Notes under the pieces: generated by a model
Told to the model about the DNA's origin: nothing
The model's input: the letters and a program-made list of their open reading frames with translations, nothing else
Databases searched by the model: none
In this document: positions 44,308 to 52,574 of the stretch, piece after piece
How the letters are laid out: every line of letters starts with the position of its first letter
Position numbering within the stretch: the first letter of the stretch is position 1
Assembly: GCA_963700775.1 (NCBI GenBank)
Contig: CAVOYU010000001.1
Coordinates: forward strand, 124,001 to 188,000
From: Thermohalobaculum sp963700775
GTDB taxonomy: Bacteria > Pseudomonadota > Alphaproteobacteria > Rhodobacterales > Rhodobacteraceae
Reading direction: 5' to 3'
DNA: 64,000 nucleotides
Made by a program: the position numbers and the translations under genes

Positions 44308-44510
44308 CTCCGCCATCTCCGATCGATTTCGTGCCGCCCCTATAGCCCAGCGACTTGCGGCTTTCCAGCCCTGCGGCACGGGTGGTGCGAGGCACCGGAA
44401 ATCGGCCGCCCTCCTTGACGCAGGCACGAAAGCGGCGTCAATGTCGTTTTCAGGCGGGTTTGCCCGACGAGTTGGCCGCCCCCTGAAACCGCGATCAAGC
44501 GACGGAGCCC

Positions 44511-45572
44511 ATGAGCGAAGCCCCGACCGCAGGCGCCACGAAGACGCATGAGTTCGTCTTCCTGCTCTGCGAGATGTTCTCGATGATGCCGTTCGCAGCC
44601 GCGCTCGAACCGCTGCGGCTGGCCAACCGCATGGCGCGCCGGCCACTCTACAGCTGGAGGCTGGTCTCGGAGTCCGGCGTGGCAGCGACCGCCTCGAACG
44701 GCGTGGTGGTTCAGGTCGACGGCGGACTCGAGGACATCCCGCGCGAGGCGTCGATCGTGGTCTGCACCGGCTTCGGGCTTGAGCGAGCCTCATCGAAGCC
44801 GGTCCTGACCTGGCTCCGCAAGCAGGCTCGTAGAGGCGTCGGCATTGGCGCCGTCTGCACCGGCAGCCACGTGCTGGCCCGTGCCGGACTGCTTGATGGC
44901 AAGCGCTGCACGATCCACTGGGAGAACCATGCCTCCTTCGCCGAGGAATTCCCGGAGGTGAAGCTCTCGAACCTGCTCTACTGCATCGACGACGGCATTT
45001 TCACCTGCGCCGGCGGCACCTCGGCGGCCGACATGATGCTGCACGTGATCACCGACGAGCACGGGCCTGATCTTGGCTCCCTGGTCGCAGACACGCTGGT
45101 CCACACACCGCTGCGCACCGACTCCGACGAGCAACGGCTCTCGGTCCCGGCGCGTATCGGGGTCCGGCATCCGAAGCTGGTGTCGATCATCCAGAAGATG
45201 GAGCGCTCGACCGAGGAGCCGATCAGCCCATCGGAACTGGCGAAGTCGGTAAACATGTCGACCCGGCAGCTCGAGCGCCTGTTCCGGCGCTACCTGAACC
45301 GGAGCCCGAAGCGGTATTACATGGAGCTCAGGCTCGACAAGGCGCGCAACCTCCTGCTGCAGACGGACATGTCAGTCATCAACGTGGCACTGGCCTGCGG
45401 ATTCACCTCGCCCTCGCACTTCTCCAAGTGCTACCGGGCGCATTTCAACCGCACGCCCTACCGCGAACGCGGCGCGCCCGCCAACACCGGCACCGAGAAG
45501 GCGCCGAAGGCGGATCCCGAGGATACCGGCCAGCCGGAATCGGTCCGGCGCAAGGCAGCCGGGCGGACGTGA
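44511..45572 (+). CDS. GlxA-type AraC-family regulator
   Basis: The 353-residue protein joins a DJ-1/PfpI amidase-like sensor domain (residues 10-190; GIGAVCTGSHVLARAGLL, TCAGGTSAADMML) to a C-terminal AraC helix-turn-helix pair (STRQLERLFRRYLN, VALACGFTSPSHFSKCYRAHF). This is the layout of GbdR and CdhR, which control betaine and carnitine breakdown. Here the neighbours are a DAHP synthase gene and a thioesterase gene whose GTG start overlaps its stop, so the thioesterase is co-transcribed. The effector is not readable from the sequence. Confidence 0.92.
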   Translation: MSEAPTAGATKTHEFVFLLCEMFSMMPFAAALEPLRLANRMARRPLYSWRLVSESGVAATASNGVVVQVDGGLEDIPREASIVVCTGFGLERASSKPVLTWLRKQARRGVGIGAVCTGSHVLARAGLLDGKRCTIHWENHASFAEEFPEVKLSNLLYCIDDGIFTCAGGTSAADMMLHVITDEHGPDLGSLVADTLVHTPLRTDSDEQRLSVPARIGVRHPKLVSIIQKMERSTEEPISPSELAKSVNMSTRQLERLFRRYLNRSPKRYYMELRLDKARNLLLQTDMSVINVALACGFTSPSHFSKCYRAHFNRTPYRERGAPANTGTEKAPKADPEDTGQPESVRRKAAGRT

Positions 45573-46018
45573 GGGCCGAGCCGCCGCAGCGTGCGGCCTA
45601 CCGGGCGTTCCGCCCGATTACGACCCGCTGGGCCGACAACGATCTTTTCGGCCACATCAACAACGTCCAGTACTATGCCTTCTTCGACACGTTGGTGAAC
45701 GCTCACCTGATCGAGCGTGGCGTTCTCGACATCCACAGCGGCAAGACCGTCGGATTCGTGGTCGAGACGAAATGCAGCTATTTCGCGCCGCTCGCCTTTC
45801 CTGATCTGCTCGAGGGCGGATTGCGGGTCGACCGGATCGGCACCTCGTCCGTGCAGTACGGGGTCGCGATCTTCCGCGAGGGCAGCGGCATCGCGGCAGC
45901 GGCGGGCCATTTCGTCCATGTCTATGTCGACAGGGCAAGTGGACGCCCGACCGCCCTGCCCGGGAATCTGCGGCGCGAACTCGAGGCGCTGCTGATGCCG
46001 GGCGGAGCGAAGAAGTGA
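45569..46018 (+). CDS. Hotdog-fold acyl-CoA thioesterase
   Basis: This 149-residue 4-hydroxybenzoyl-CoA thioesterase family protein has the active-site block WADNDLFGHINNVQYYAFFD and core VETKCSYFAPLAFPDLLEGG. Start GTG 45569 overlaps the regulator stop (GTGA). Such enzymes free a carboxylic acid from CoA. Co-transcription with a GlxA regulator suggests it serves a particular catabolic route. Confidence 0.88.
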   Translation: MRAEPPQRAAYRAFRPITTRWADNDLFGHINNVQYYAFFDTLVNAHLIERGVLDIHSGKTVGFVVETKCSYFAPLAFPDLLEGGLRVDRIGTSSVQYGVAIFREGSGIAAAAGHFVHVYVDRASGRPTALPGNLRRELEALLMPGGAKK

Positions 46019-46431
46019 CCTTGGCAGCGGTGAATCGGCCGTTGATTCGCGCCGTTCGAATCCACGACCGGGGTCGATCAAGGGGGCTGACGGGACATCG
46101 CGGGACACGATCCTCTGCCACGAGGCTTCGCTGGGAGCGGGTCCGTCTCGCGTCGCGAACCGGCGCCATCGACCGGCCGCCACACGGCGGTCCTGATGCG
46201 GCCATGGTTGCCGCATTTCCGCACCGGTTCCGGCGGCCTTTGACAACCCACGCGAGTATTGGCGCGCAATGCAACAACTATTGGTCGTTTTTACTTGCAC
46301 AATCGTTCAAAATTTTGATTTAAAACCATTAGTTTCACTTAATGTTAGTAATTAACATTCATTTTACTTATCGAGTCCGGGGGCGCTAATGTCTGCTTAC
46401 ACACACGGCGCGACACGCACGCTACGCACAT
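46019..46431 (+). other. Intergenic region with a possible small RNA
   Basis: No protein gene is supported. The first 240 bases are GC-rich. From about 46285 the sequence turns AT-rich (TTGCAC then TTTAAA about 20 bases apart, followed by AATTAAC and TTTAC stretches), which looks like a promoter. A strong terminator follows at 46432. A short RNA of about 100-150 bases between them would explain this layout. Confidence 0.4.
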
Positions 46432-46470
46432 AAGGGCGGCTCTTGAGGGGAGAGCCGCCCTTCTACTTTT
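46432..46470 (+). terminator. Strong intrinsic terminator
   Basis: A perfect 12-base-pair stem (AAGGGCGGCTCT, 7-base loop, AGAGCCGCCCTT) is followed by CTACTTTT. It is oriented on the plus strand. The nearest upstream gene on that strand ends at 46018, over 400 bases away. The tRNA-Pro gene points at it from the other strand but the opposite side has no T-tract. Confidence 0.8.
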
Positions 46471-46535
46471 CCGGCATGCGTGCAGCGGGATCGACGACGG
46501 CTGCCCCCTGAAGGGTAGCCCCTGGATGTATCCCG

Positions 46536-46612
46536 TGGTCGGGGCGGCCGGATTCGAACCGGCGGCCTTCGGTTCCCAAAACCGACGCGCTACCAAACTG
46601 CGCTACGCCCCG
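46536..46612 (-). tRNA. tRNA-Pro (anticodon UGG)
   Basis: The 77-base cloverleaf has acceptor CGGGGCG with CGCCCCG, anticodon loop TTTTGGGAA (UGG), T-arm GGTTCGAATCC and encoded CCA. Confidence 0.95.
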
Positions 46613-46685
46613 AGGCCACTGGCACTACCGCAACCGGACCGGCGCGACAAGACACATGGCGGCGGCGGCGAGCCGCCCCGCACCG

Positions 46686-47192
46686 TCATTGACCACAGCG
46701 GAATTCCTCGGGCGCGGCGCGAAATGCGGGATGGCGGAGCTGGGTGCCGGGGCCGATTCCAAGCTGGCGCGCAAGGCCGCCATTTATCTCCAGCACCGCG
46801 CGCACCGGTCCGTCGGAATTGGAAACCCGCTGCGAGTACGTGTCCCTGCGCTCGGAGATGCTTTCAACCCGGCCGTCATCGCCTATAAAGAGCATGTCGA
46901 GGGGGATCATCGTGTTCTGCATCCAGAAGCTTGCCGGTCGCGGCGGATCGAAGATGAACAGCATGCCGGCGTCGGCGGGCATCGACGGGCGGAACATCAG
47001 CCCCTGTGCTTGCTCGCCGGGATCATCGGCAATCTCGATGATGAATGCCGCCACTTCGGAATCGGTCGGGAAGGCTTCGATCCGGTCGATTTTGCATGAC
47101 GCGGCAGCCTGGGCCGTGGGCAGGATCGCCAGGACAGCCAGGACAGCCAGGAACGCGGGGACGCGGATCCTAACTCTGCTCGTCGGTGGCAA
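46686..47192 (-). CDS. DUF192 family exported protein
   Basis: The mature part carries the DUF192 blocks: ADDPGEQAQGLMFRPSMPA, AGMLFIFDPPRPASFWMQNT, PLDMLFIGDDG, VRAVLEINGG and LGIGPGTQL. A signal peptide precedes it (FLAVLAVLAILPTAQAAA). The function of DUF192 is unknown. The start is unclear: I use TTG 47192, inside the end of the cold-shock gene, because no ATG or GTG gives the full signal peptide. The two genes overlap by 23 bases and are a common pair in Rhodobacterales. Confidence 0.85.
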   Translation of the reverse strand: MPPTSRVRIRVPAFLAVLAVLAILPTAQAAASCKIDRIEAFPTDSEVAAFIIEIADDPGEQAQGLMFRPSMPADAGMLFIFDPPRPASFWMQNTMIPLDMLFIGDDGRVESISERRDTYSQRVSNSDGPVRAVLEINGGLARQLGIGPGTQLRHPAFRAAPEEFRCGQ

Positions 47193-47724
47193 CCGCGGTT
47201 TCCCACAGCCTGAGTTCGGCGACCATGAGCCCGCGCGGGCCGCGGAAAGTGCGAACCGCCATGCCCTCGCCACTGGAAAGATCCTGGAAGCCGCAACGGC
47301 GCACCGTCTCCATATGAACGAAGACATCGTCGGGCTGGCCGAAGATGTTGACGAAACCGAAGCCCTTCTGTTTGTCGAACCACTTGACCCGCGCAGGCAC
47401 GAGCGGCCCGGCCTCGACTTCCGGACCGAGGAACTCGGTCGGCCGTGTCGGCTCGGAGAAGCCCTGCATCTGAGGCTCCTCCGCTTCCTCCACCTCAAGG
47501 ATTTCCTGGGCATTCAGGCCGCGCTGGCCGCGGGACGCGACAAGGTGTATGCGCGACCCCTCGACAAGAGTCATCTTGCCGAAGGCACGTACGCACGACG
47601 CGTGCACCATGATGTCGGGGCCGCCGCCTTCAGGTACGACGAAGCCGTATCCCTTCACGGAATCGTACCACTTGACCTGGCCCCACACGCCGCTGTCGGA
47701 TCCCGTTTGTGTATCGGTCAACAT
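47170..47724 (-). CDS. Protein with two cold-shock domains
   Basis: The 184-residue protein has one CSD at residues 12-75 (GQVKWYDSVKGYGFVVPEGG, DIMVHASCV) and one at about 110-175 (ARVKWFDKQKGFGFVNIFG, DVFVHMETV). Each has the RNP1 and RNP2 motifs that bind single-stranded nucleic acid. The linker is acidic. Start ATG 47724 follows AGGGTGGT. The upstream open frame is not used. A promoter region shared with the divergent lipoprotein gene lies at 47725-47862. Confidence 0.92.
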   Translation of the reverse strand: MLTDTQTGSDSGVWGQVKWYDSVKGYGFVVPEGGGPDIMVHASCVRAFGKMTLVEGSRIHLVASRGQRGLNAQEILEVEEAEEPQMQGFSEPTRPTEFLGPEVEAGPLVPARVKWFDKQKGFGFVNIFGQPDDVFVHMETVRRCGFQDLSSGEGMAVRTFRGPRGLMVAELRLWETAVATDEQS

Positions 47725-47862
47725 ACCACCCTGCAGCCTACCCGCACTATTTCCTACATTCACTATATTTCTGCCACGCTTGCGCCTCAAACTAAAAATG
47801 CACCTGATTCGCCTCAGAAGCATAATAATATCGTCTCGAACGAAATCGTAGGTTGGCTGAGT

Positions 47863-48723
47863 ATGAAGACATTGCTCGCAGCAGTTGCAATTCCGCTACT
47901 TGCAGCGGCCGCCTGCACTGATACCGGCGCCAAGTTCCGATCCGAACGCCAGCCTCTTGTCGAGCAACTTCATCTCGAAACGATGATCGTGGTGGAGCGC
48001 CCGCCAGTCATCGCCGCCCAATTGTCCGATGATCTACCGATTGCAGCGCGCGCTGCAAGCCGAATCGACCGAAAAAGCCTCGCCGCGCGTCAGTCTTCGC
48101 GCCGCGTGACCGCGGACGCCCTGCCCTTCCTGACCGAAACGGCCATCGGGCAGAGCTTCCTGGCCGCCGCTGCGCCCCGGGCGCTGGCGATCGGCATGCC
48201 GGCAGAGTTCTGCCCCGCGGTGGCCGGGGCGACCGGCGCGCCGGGGACTCCGGCGCAGGATGTGGCGGTTCAGGCGCTCGGCGCCTGCCTGGATCAGCTC
48301 AATCCTGCCGACAGCGGTTGCGGCTGCCGTATCATGGCGCTCGACGACCTTCTGCTCGTGCCGCGCGAGGAGACCGCCTACGCGACCGGGACGTCCGCGC
48401 GGTTGCAGGCGCTCGGCCTCGGGATCGATCTGATGCTGGTCGCCGAGGAGGAGCCGGGCGAGCCGATGCTGCTGCGCGACCTGCGCGGCCCGGTCGCACG
48501 GATCATGCGCGGCGAAGGAGACGCCGTGACCCTCGACCTTCTGGAAACCGGCAGCAAGTTCACTGGGCGCAGCATTCCCGTAGGCTTCCGCCGTGGCCGC
48601 GTAGCCGAGCGAATCTATGTGTCTGACAGCGAGGGCCACCATCTCACGGTGCTGGTTGGCTTCGCCCCCGGCGAGCTTGCCGACACCGCTGCGGCCTGGC
48701 TTGCCTGGCCGGACCAGGGATAG
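47863..48723 (+). CDS. Lipoprotein of unknown function
   Basis: The 286-residue protein has a lipoprotein signal with the Cys at residue 18 (LLAAAAC). The mature part includes SFLAAAAPRALAIGM, CPAVAGATG, GACLDQLNPADSGCGCRI and the segment LGIDLMLVAEEEPGEPMLL. The cysteines suggest a disulfide. I recognise no named domain. It is divergent from the cold-shock gene and precedes the aminopeptidase by 93 bases. Confidence 0.75.
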   Translation: MKTLLAAVAIPLLAAAACTDTGAKFRSERQPLVEQLHLETMIVVERPPVIAAQLSDDLPIAARAASRIDRKSLAARQSSRRVTADALPFLTETAIGQSFLAAAAPRALAIGMPAEFCPAVAGATGAPGTPAQDVAVQALGACLDQLNPADSGCGCRIMALDDLLLVPREETAYATGTSARLQALGLGIDLMLVAEEEPGEPMLLRDLRGPVARIMRGEGDAVTLDLLETGSKFTGRSIPVGFRRGRVAERIYVSDSEGHHLTVLVGFAPGELADTAAAWLAWPDQG

Positions 48724-48816
48724 CCGGCACCGCAACGTCCGACAGCACTTTTCCCACTTGCCCCCGGTCGCATCGCAGGGCCAGCATGTCTCCACAGCAG
48801 CAAGTGGGGCGCAACC

Positions 48817-50634
48817 ATGTTCCAGTCATTCGTCCAGGTCTCCGGCAGGGGCACCGGCGCCGCGCGCCTCGCGGCGCTGCGCCGTCAGCTTGCCCGGCAG
48901 GGGGTTGACGGGTTTCTGGTTCCCCGCGCCGACGCGCATCAGGGCGAGACGGTGGCGCCGCGGGACGAGCGGCTGGCCTACCTGAGCGGCTTCACCGGTT
49001 CGGCCGGCTTGGCGGTCGTGCTGCCCGACCGTGCGGCTCTGTTCGTCGATGGGCGCTACACGCTGCAAGCGGCGCAGCAGGCGGATACGGAACTTTTCGA
49101 GGTCGTGCCGAGCCAGGAGACGCCGCCTGGAAAGTGGCTGGAGACTGCGCTCGCAAAGGACATGCGCCTCGGCTACGACCCGTGGCTGCATGGCAAGTCC
49201 GAGATCGACCGGCTGGACAAGGCCGCGAAACGCGTGGGCGCCACGCTGGTGCCGCTGGAGCCGAACCCGCTCGACGCAACCTGGGAGGACCAGCCGGACC
49301 CGCCGCAGGGTGCGGTGGTGATCCAGCCCGAGGACCTGGCCGGCGAGAGCGCCGCCAGCCGTAGGGCGCGGATCGGGGCGCTGGTCGGCGAGGCGGGCGC
49401 GGACTGCGCGATGCTGACCCAGCCCGACAGTCTGGCCTGGCTCCTGAACATCCGCGGCAGCGACCTGATCCGCCTGCCGGTGGCGCTGGGGTTCGCGGTG
49501 ATCGCCGTCGACGGAGCGGTGACGCTCTACATGGAGCCCGCCAAGCTCGACGGCGCCGTGCTGGCGCATCTCGGCAACGAGGTCACGGTGGCGCCACCCG
49601 TGCGGCTCGCACAGGATCTGGCCGGCTTCGCGGGCCGCGCCGTCCTGCTTGACGAGCGGACCTGTCCGCTCTGGGTCGCCCAGAAGCTGGAATCCGCCTC
49701 GGCGAAGCTCTGCTGGGGCGAAGACCCCTGCCTGAAGCCGAAGGCGCGCAAGAACGCTACCGAACTCGCGGGCACCCGCGAAGCGCACCGCCGTGACGGA
49801 GCTGTGATGGCGCGCTTTCTCCACTGGCTCGAACAAGCCATAGCCCGCGGCGAGCACCTGACCGAGATCGATGTGGTCACCGCACTCGAGAAGTTCCGGG
49901 CGGCGACCGGCGCGCTGCGCGACATCTCGTTCGACACCATATGCGGCTCCGGCCCGAACGGCGCCATCGTCCATTACCGGGTCAGCCGGCAGTCGAACCG
50001 GGCGCTGGCGCCGGGCGACCTGCTGCTGATTGACTCAGGCGCGCAATACCAGGACGGGACCACCGACATTACCCGGACCATTCCCGTGGGTGCGGCCGAT
50101 CCGGCCGCGATCCGGCCCTACACGCTGGTGCTGAAGGGCATGATCTCGGTCAGCCGGGCACGCTGGCCGAAAGGCGTTGCCGGACGAGATCTCGACCCGC
50201 TGGCACGAGTCGCGCTCTGGCGGACGGGGCTCGACTACGACCACGGCACCGGGCACGGCGTCGGCGTCTATCTCGGGGTCCACGAGGGTCCGCAGCGGAT
50301 CAGTCGCCGCGGCGGCGACGTCGAGCTCGAGCCGGGCATGATCCTCTCGAACGAGCCCGGCTATTATGCCGCCGGCCGGTTCGGGATCCGGATCGAGAAC
50401 CTGGTCGCGGTCACCGAACCCTCGGTGCCGGACGGCGGCGAACGGCCGATGCTGGGCTTCGAGACCCTGACCCTGGCGCCGATCGACCGGCGGCTGATCG
50501 ATCGCGCTCTGCTCGACACGGACGAAGCAGCCTGGCTCGACGGTTACCATGCTCGGGTGCTGGCCGAGATCGGGCCATTGCTCGACGGCGCCGAGCGCGG
50601 CTGGCTGGCGACGGCCTGCGCCCCGCTCAGCTGA
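48817..50634 (+). CDS. pepP: Aminopeptidase P family (M24B) metallopeptidase
   Basis: This 605-residue three-domain Xaa-Pro aminopeptidase has two N-terminal creatinase-like domains and a C-terminal pita-bread fold. Its dinuclear metal ligands sit in LLLIDSGAQYQDGTTDITRT (both Asp), GTGHGVGVYLGVHEGP (His), MILSNEPGYY (Glu) and RIENLVAV (Glu). The length matches the long eukaryote-like form found in many Alphaproteobacteria. It removes an N-terminal residue preceding proline. It stands alone; the start ATG has no strong ribosome site. Confidence 0.93.
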   Translation: MFQSFVQVSGRGTGAARLAALRRQLARQGVDGFLVPRADAHQGETVAPRDERLAYLSGFTGSAGLAVVLPDRAALFVDGRYTLQAAQQADTELFEVVPSQETPPGKWLETALAKDMRLGYDPWLHGKSEIDRLDKAAKRVGATLVPLEPNPLDATWEDQPDPPQGAVVIQPEDLAGESAASRRARIGALVGEAGADCAMLTQPDSLAWLLNIRGSDLIRLPVALGFAVIAVDGAVTLYMEPAKLDGAVLAHLGNEVTVAPPVRLAQDLAGFAGRAVLLDERTCPLWVAQKLESASAKLCWGEDPCLKPKARKNATELAGTREAHRRDGAVMARFLHWLEQAIARGEHLTEIDVVTALEKFRAATGALRDISFDTICGSGPNGAIVHYRVSRQSNRALAPGDLLLIDSGAQYQDGTTDITRTIPVGAADPAAIRPYTLVLKGMISVSRARWPKGVAGRDLDPLARVALWRTGLDYDHGTGHGVGVYLGVHEGPQRISRRGGDVELEPGMILSNEPGYYAAGRFGIRIENLVAVTEPSVPDGGERPMLGFETLTLAPIDRRLIDRALLDTDEAAWLDGYHARVLAEIGPLLDGAERGWLATACAPLS

Positions 50635-50732
50635 ACAGGGGTGACCGGGGGCTCGCTCCGCCTCGCAGATTGTCGTATGGAATCCTCACCGGCTGCACGA
50701 ACCAGTCCGGAAACGATGGGGGAGACGCCAGG

Positions 50733-51074
50733 ATGCCGAAGAAGTTCACGATCACCCCGGCCCAGGGCGTGCATGTGGTCCGCGCCGGCGGCGCGGTCAT
50801 CGCCGAGACGAGGAAGGCGCTTGTCCTGCGTGAGGACGGCTATCCGCCCGTGATTTATTTTCCGCGCGCGGATGTGGGGATGGAGTTCCTCGACCCCTCG
50901 GCGACCCGGACGACCTGCCCGCACAAGGGGGTCGCGACACATTACGACATCGCCGCCAAGTCCGGCCCGATCCGCGACGCCGTCTGGTCCTACGAGGCAC
51001 CGATCGAAGGCGCGACGCAGATCGCCGGTTACCTCGCGTTCTACGCCGACAAAGCGACGGTGGAGCGCATCTGA
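50733..51074 (+). CDS. DUF427 domain protein
   Basis: The 113-residue protein shows the DUF427 signature: HVVRAGGAVIAETRKALVL, YPPVIYFPRADV, CPHKGVATHYDI, and VWSYEAPIEGATQIAGYLAFYADK. No function is known. ATG 50733 is chosen because GGGGGAG and CAGG precede it and the family starts here. It converges on the DASS transporter gene with a seven-base gap. Confidence 0.9.
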   Translation: MPKKFTITPAQGVHVVRAGGAVIAETRKALVLREDGYPPVIYFPRADVGMEFLDPSATRTTCPHKGVATHYDIAAKSGPIRDAVWSYEAPIEGATQIAGYLAFYADKATVERI

Positions 51075-51081
51075 CGGTGCG

Positions 51082-52485
51082 CTACAGCACTAGCGGCCCG
51101 AGCAGCATCCCGGCCGCGACCGTGACCGCTACCCCGACCACGTCGAGCAGTGCACCAGCCCTGAGCATTCGCGCACCGGTTACGGCTTCGTGGGTGTAGA
51201 CGATAGCGTTCGGCGGCGTCGCCACCGGCAGCATGAAGCCGACCGAGGCCGCGAGCGCCACCGGCAACGTGAACGCCGCCGGGTCATATCCGAGGCCGGT
51301 GGCCGCGGCCCCGGCCACCGGCAGAAAGATCGCCGCCATCGCCGTGTTGCTGGCGAGCTCGCCCAGATAGACGATCACCATCGCGATCGCGGTCACCAGC
51401 AGCACCACGGGCAACCCCGCCAGCGCGCCCGCCGAGGCGCCGATCCAGTCCGCAAGTCCGGTATCCGAGATCGCCGCGGCCAGCGCCAGCCCCCCTCCGA
51501 CCAGGATCAGCACGTCCCAACGCAGCCGCGCCGCCTGCTCCCAGGACAGAAGCCGCCCACCACCGCCTGCCGGAATCACGAAGAGTGCGATGGCGGCCGA
51601 AACTGCAATCCCGGCATCGCTGAGGTCGAGCCCCGGCACCACCCGCTCGATCAACGGCCGGAGGATCCAGCCGCAGGCCGCCGCCCCGGCGACCGCGGCG
51701 ACCCGGCACTCTCTCGGACTCATCGGTCCGGCCGCTCGGGAGATGCGGTCAAGGGCCACTCCCCCGACCCGGAAGCAGAGCCGGGTCAGCACCAGCCAGG
51801 CCGCCGGCAGAAGCACGAGCACCACCGGAACGCCCACCGCCATCCAGGCCGCAAAGCCGATCTCTACGCCATGCGCCTCGCGCATATAGGCTGCAAAGAG
51901 CGCGTTCGGCGGAGTGCCGATGATCGAGCCCATGCCGCCGATCGTCGCCGCATAGGCGGTGCCGAGCATCAGCGCCGGGGCAAAGCCGTCGCCGTCGACG
52001 CTCGGCCGCGTGGCGATGATCGAGGCGGCGATCGGCGCCATGACCATGGCCGCGGCGGTATTGCTGATCCAGAGGCTCAGGAATGCCGTCGCCGCCATGA
52101 TGGCACCGATGACCGCCGCGGGATCCCGCCCGGCGAAGCCGAGTATGGTGACCGCGATCCGCCGGTGCAGGCCGCAGTCCTCGACCGCGCGGGCGATCAG
52201 GAACCCGCCGAGGAACAGGAAGATCAACGGGTTCGCATAGGCCGCCGACACCCGCTCCAGCGATGCCGCGCCGGCCATCGGCAGCAGGACCACCGGGACC
52301 AGCGCGGTGACCGCCAGCGGCAGCGCCTCGGTCACCCACCAGACTGCCATCAGAGCCGCGACCGCCGCGGCGGCGCGGCCTTCCGCCGGCAGGCCCGCCG
52401 GCAGCGGAGCGAAGGCGACCAGTACCGCCGCGGCGATGCCGGCCCACAACCCTGCCCGCCCGATGATCTCGCCCCACTCGCGCAT
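51082..52485 (-). CDS. DASS/SLC13-family anion symporter
   Basis: This 467-residue sodium-coupled transporter of di- or tricarboxylates or sulfate has about eleven hydrophobic segments. Two Ser-Asn-Thr signatures mark the two substrate-binding hairpins: LWISNTAAAMVMAP and LASNTAMAAIFLPVAG. The start is ATG 52485; the longer frame to 52521 adds a poor leader. Family members bring in succinate and related acids, which fits a heterotroph that degrades aromatics. The exact substrate is unknown. Confidence 0.9.
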   Translation of the reverse strand: MREWGEIIGRAGLWAGIAAAVLVAFAPLPAGLPAEGRAAAAVAALMAVWWVTEALPLAVTALVPVVLLPMAGAASLERVSAAYANPLIFLFLGGFLIARAVEDCGLHRRIAVTILGFAGRDPAAVIGAIMAATAFLSLWISNTAAAMVMAPIAASIIATRPSVDGDGFAPALMLGTAYAATIGGMGSIIGTPPNALFAAYMREAHGVEIGFAAWMAVGVPVVLVLLPAAWLVLTRLCFRVGGVALDRISRAAGPMSPRECRVAAVAGAAACGWILRPLIERVVPGLDLSDAGIAVSAAIALFVIPAGGGGRLLSWEQAARLRWDVLILVGGGLALAAAISDTGLADWIGASAGALAGLPVVLLVTAIAMVIVYLGELASNTAMAAIFLPVAGAAATGLGYDPAAFTLPVALAASVGFMLPVATPPNAIVYTHEAVTGARMLRAGALLDVVGVAVTVAAGMLLGPLVL

Positions 52486-52574
52486 GGATGGACCCCGCAG
52501 TTCGCCCGGCCGTTTCGGCACGCTAGGGCTGCGCCCAGGGCTTTGCGTTGACTCCGATCAACGGCCGCCCCGGG

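Noticed and set aside
46432..46470. Terminator for tRNA-Pro on the minus strand
   Set aside because: The T-rich side follows the stem only on the plus strand; on the minus strand the stem is followed by ATGTGCG.
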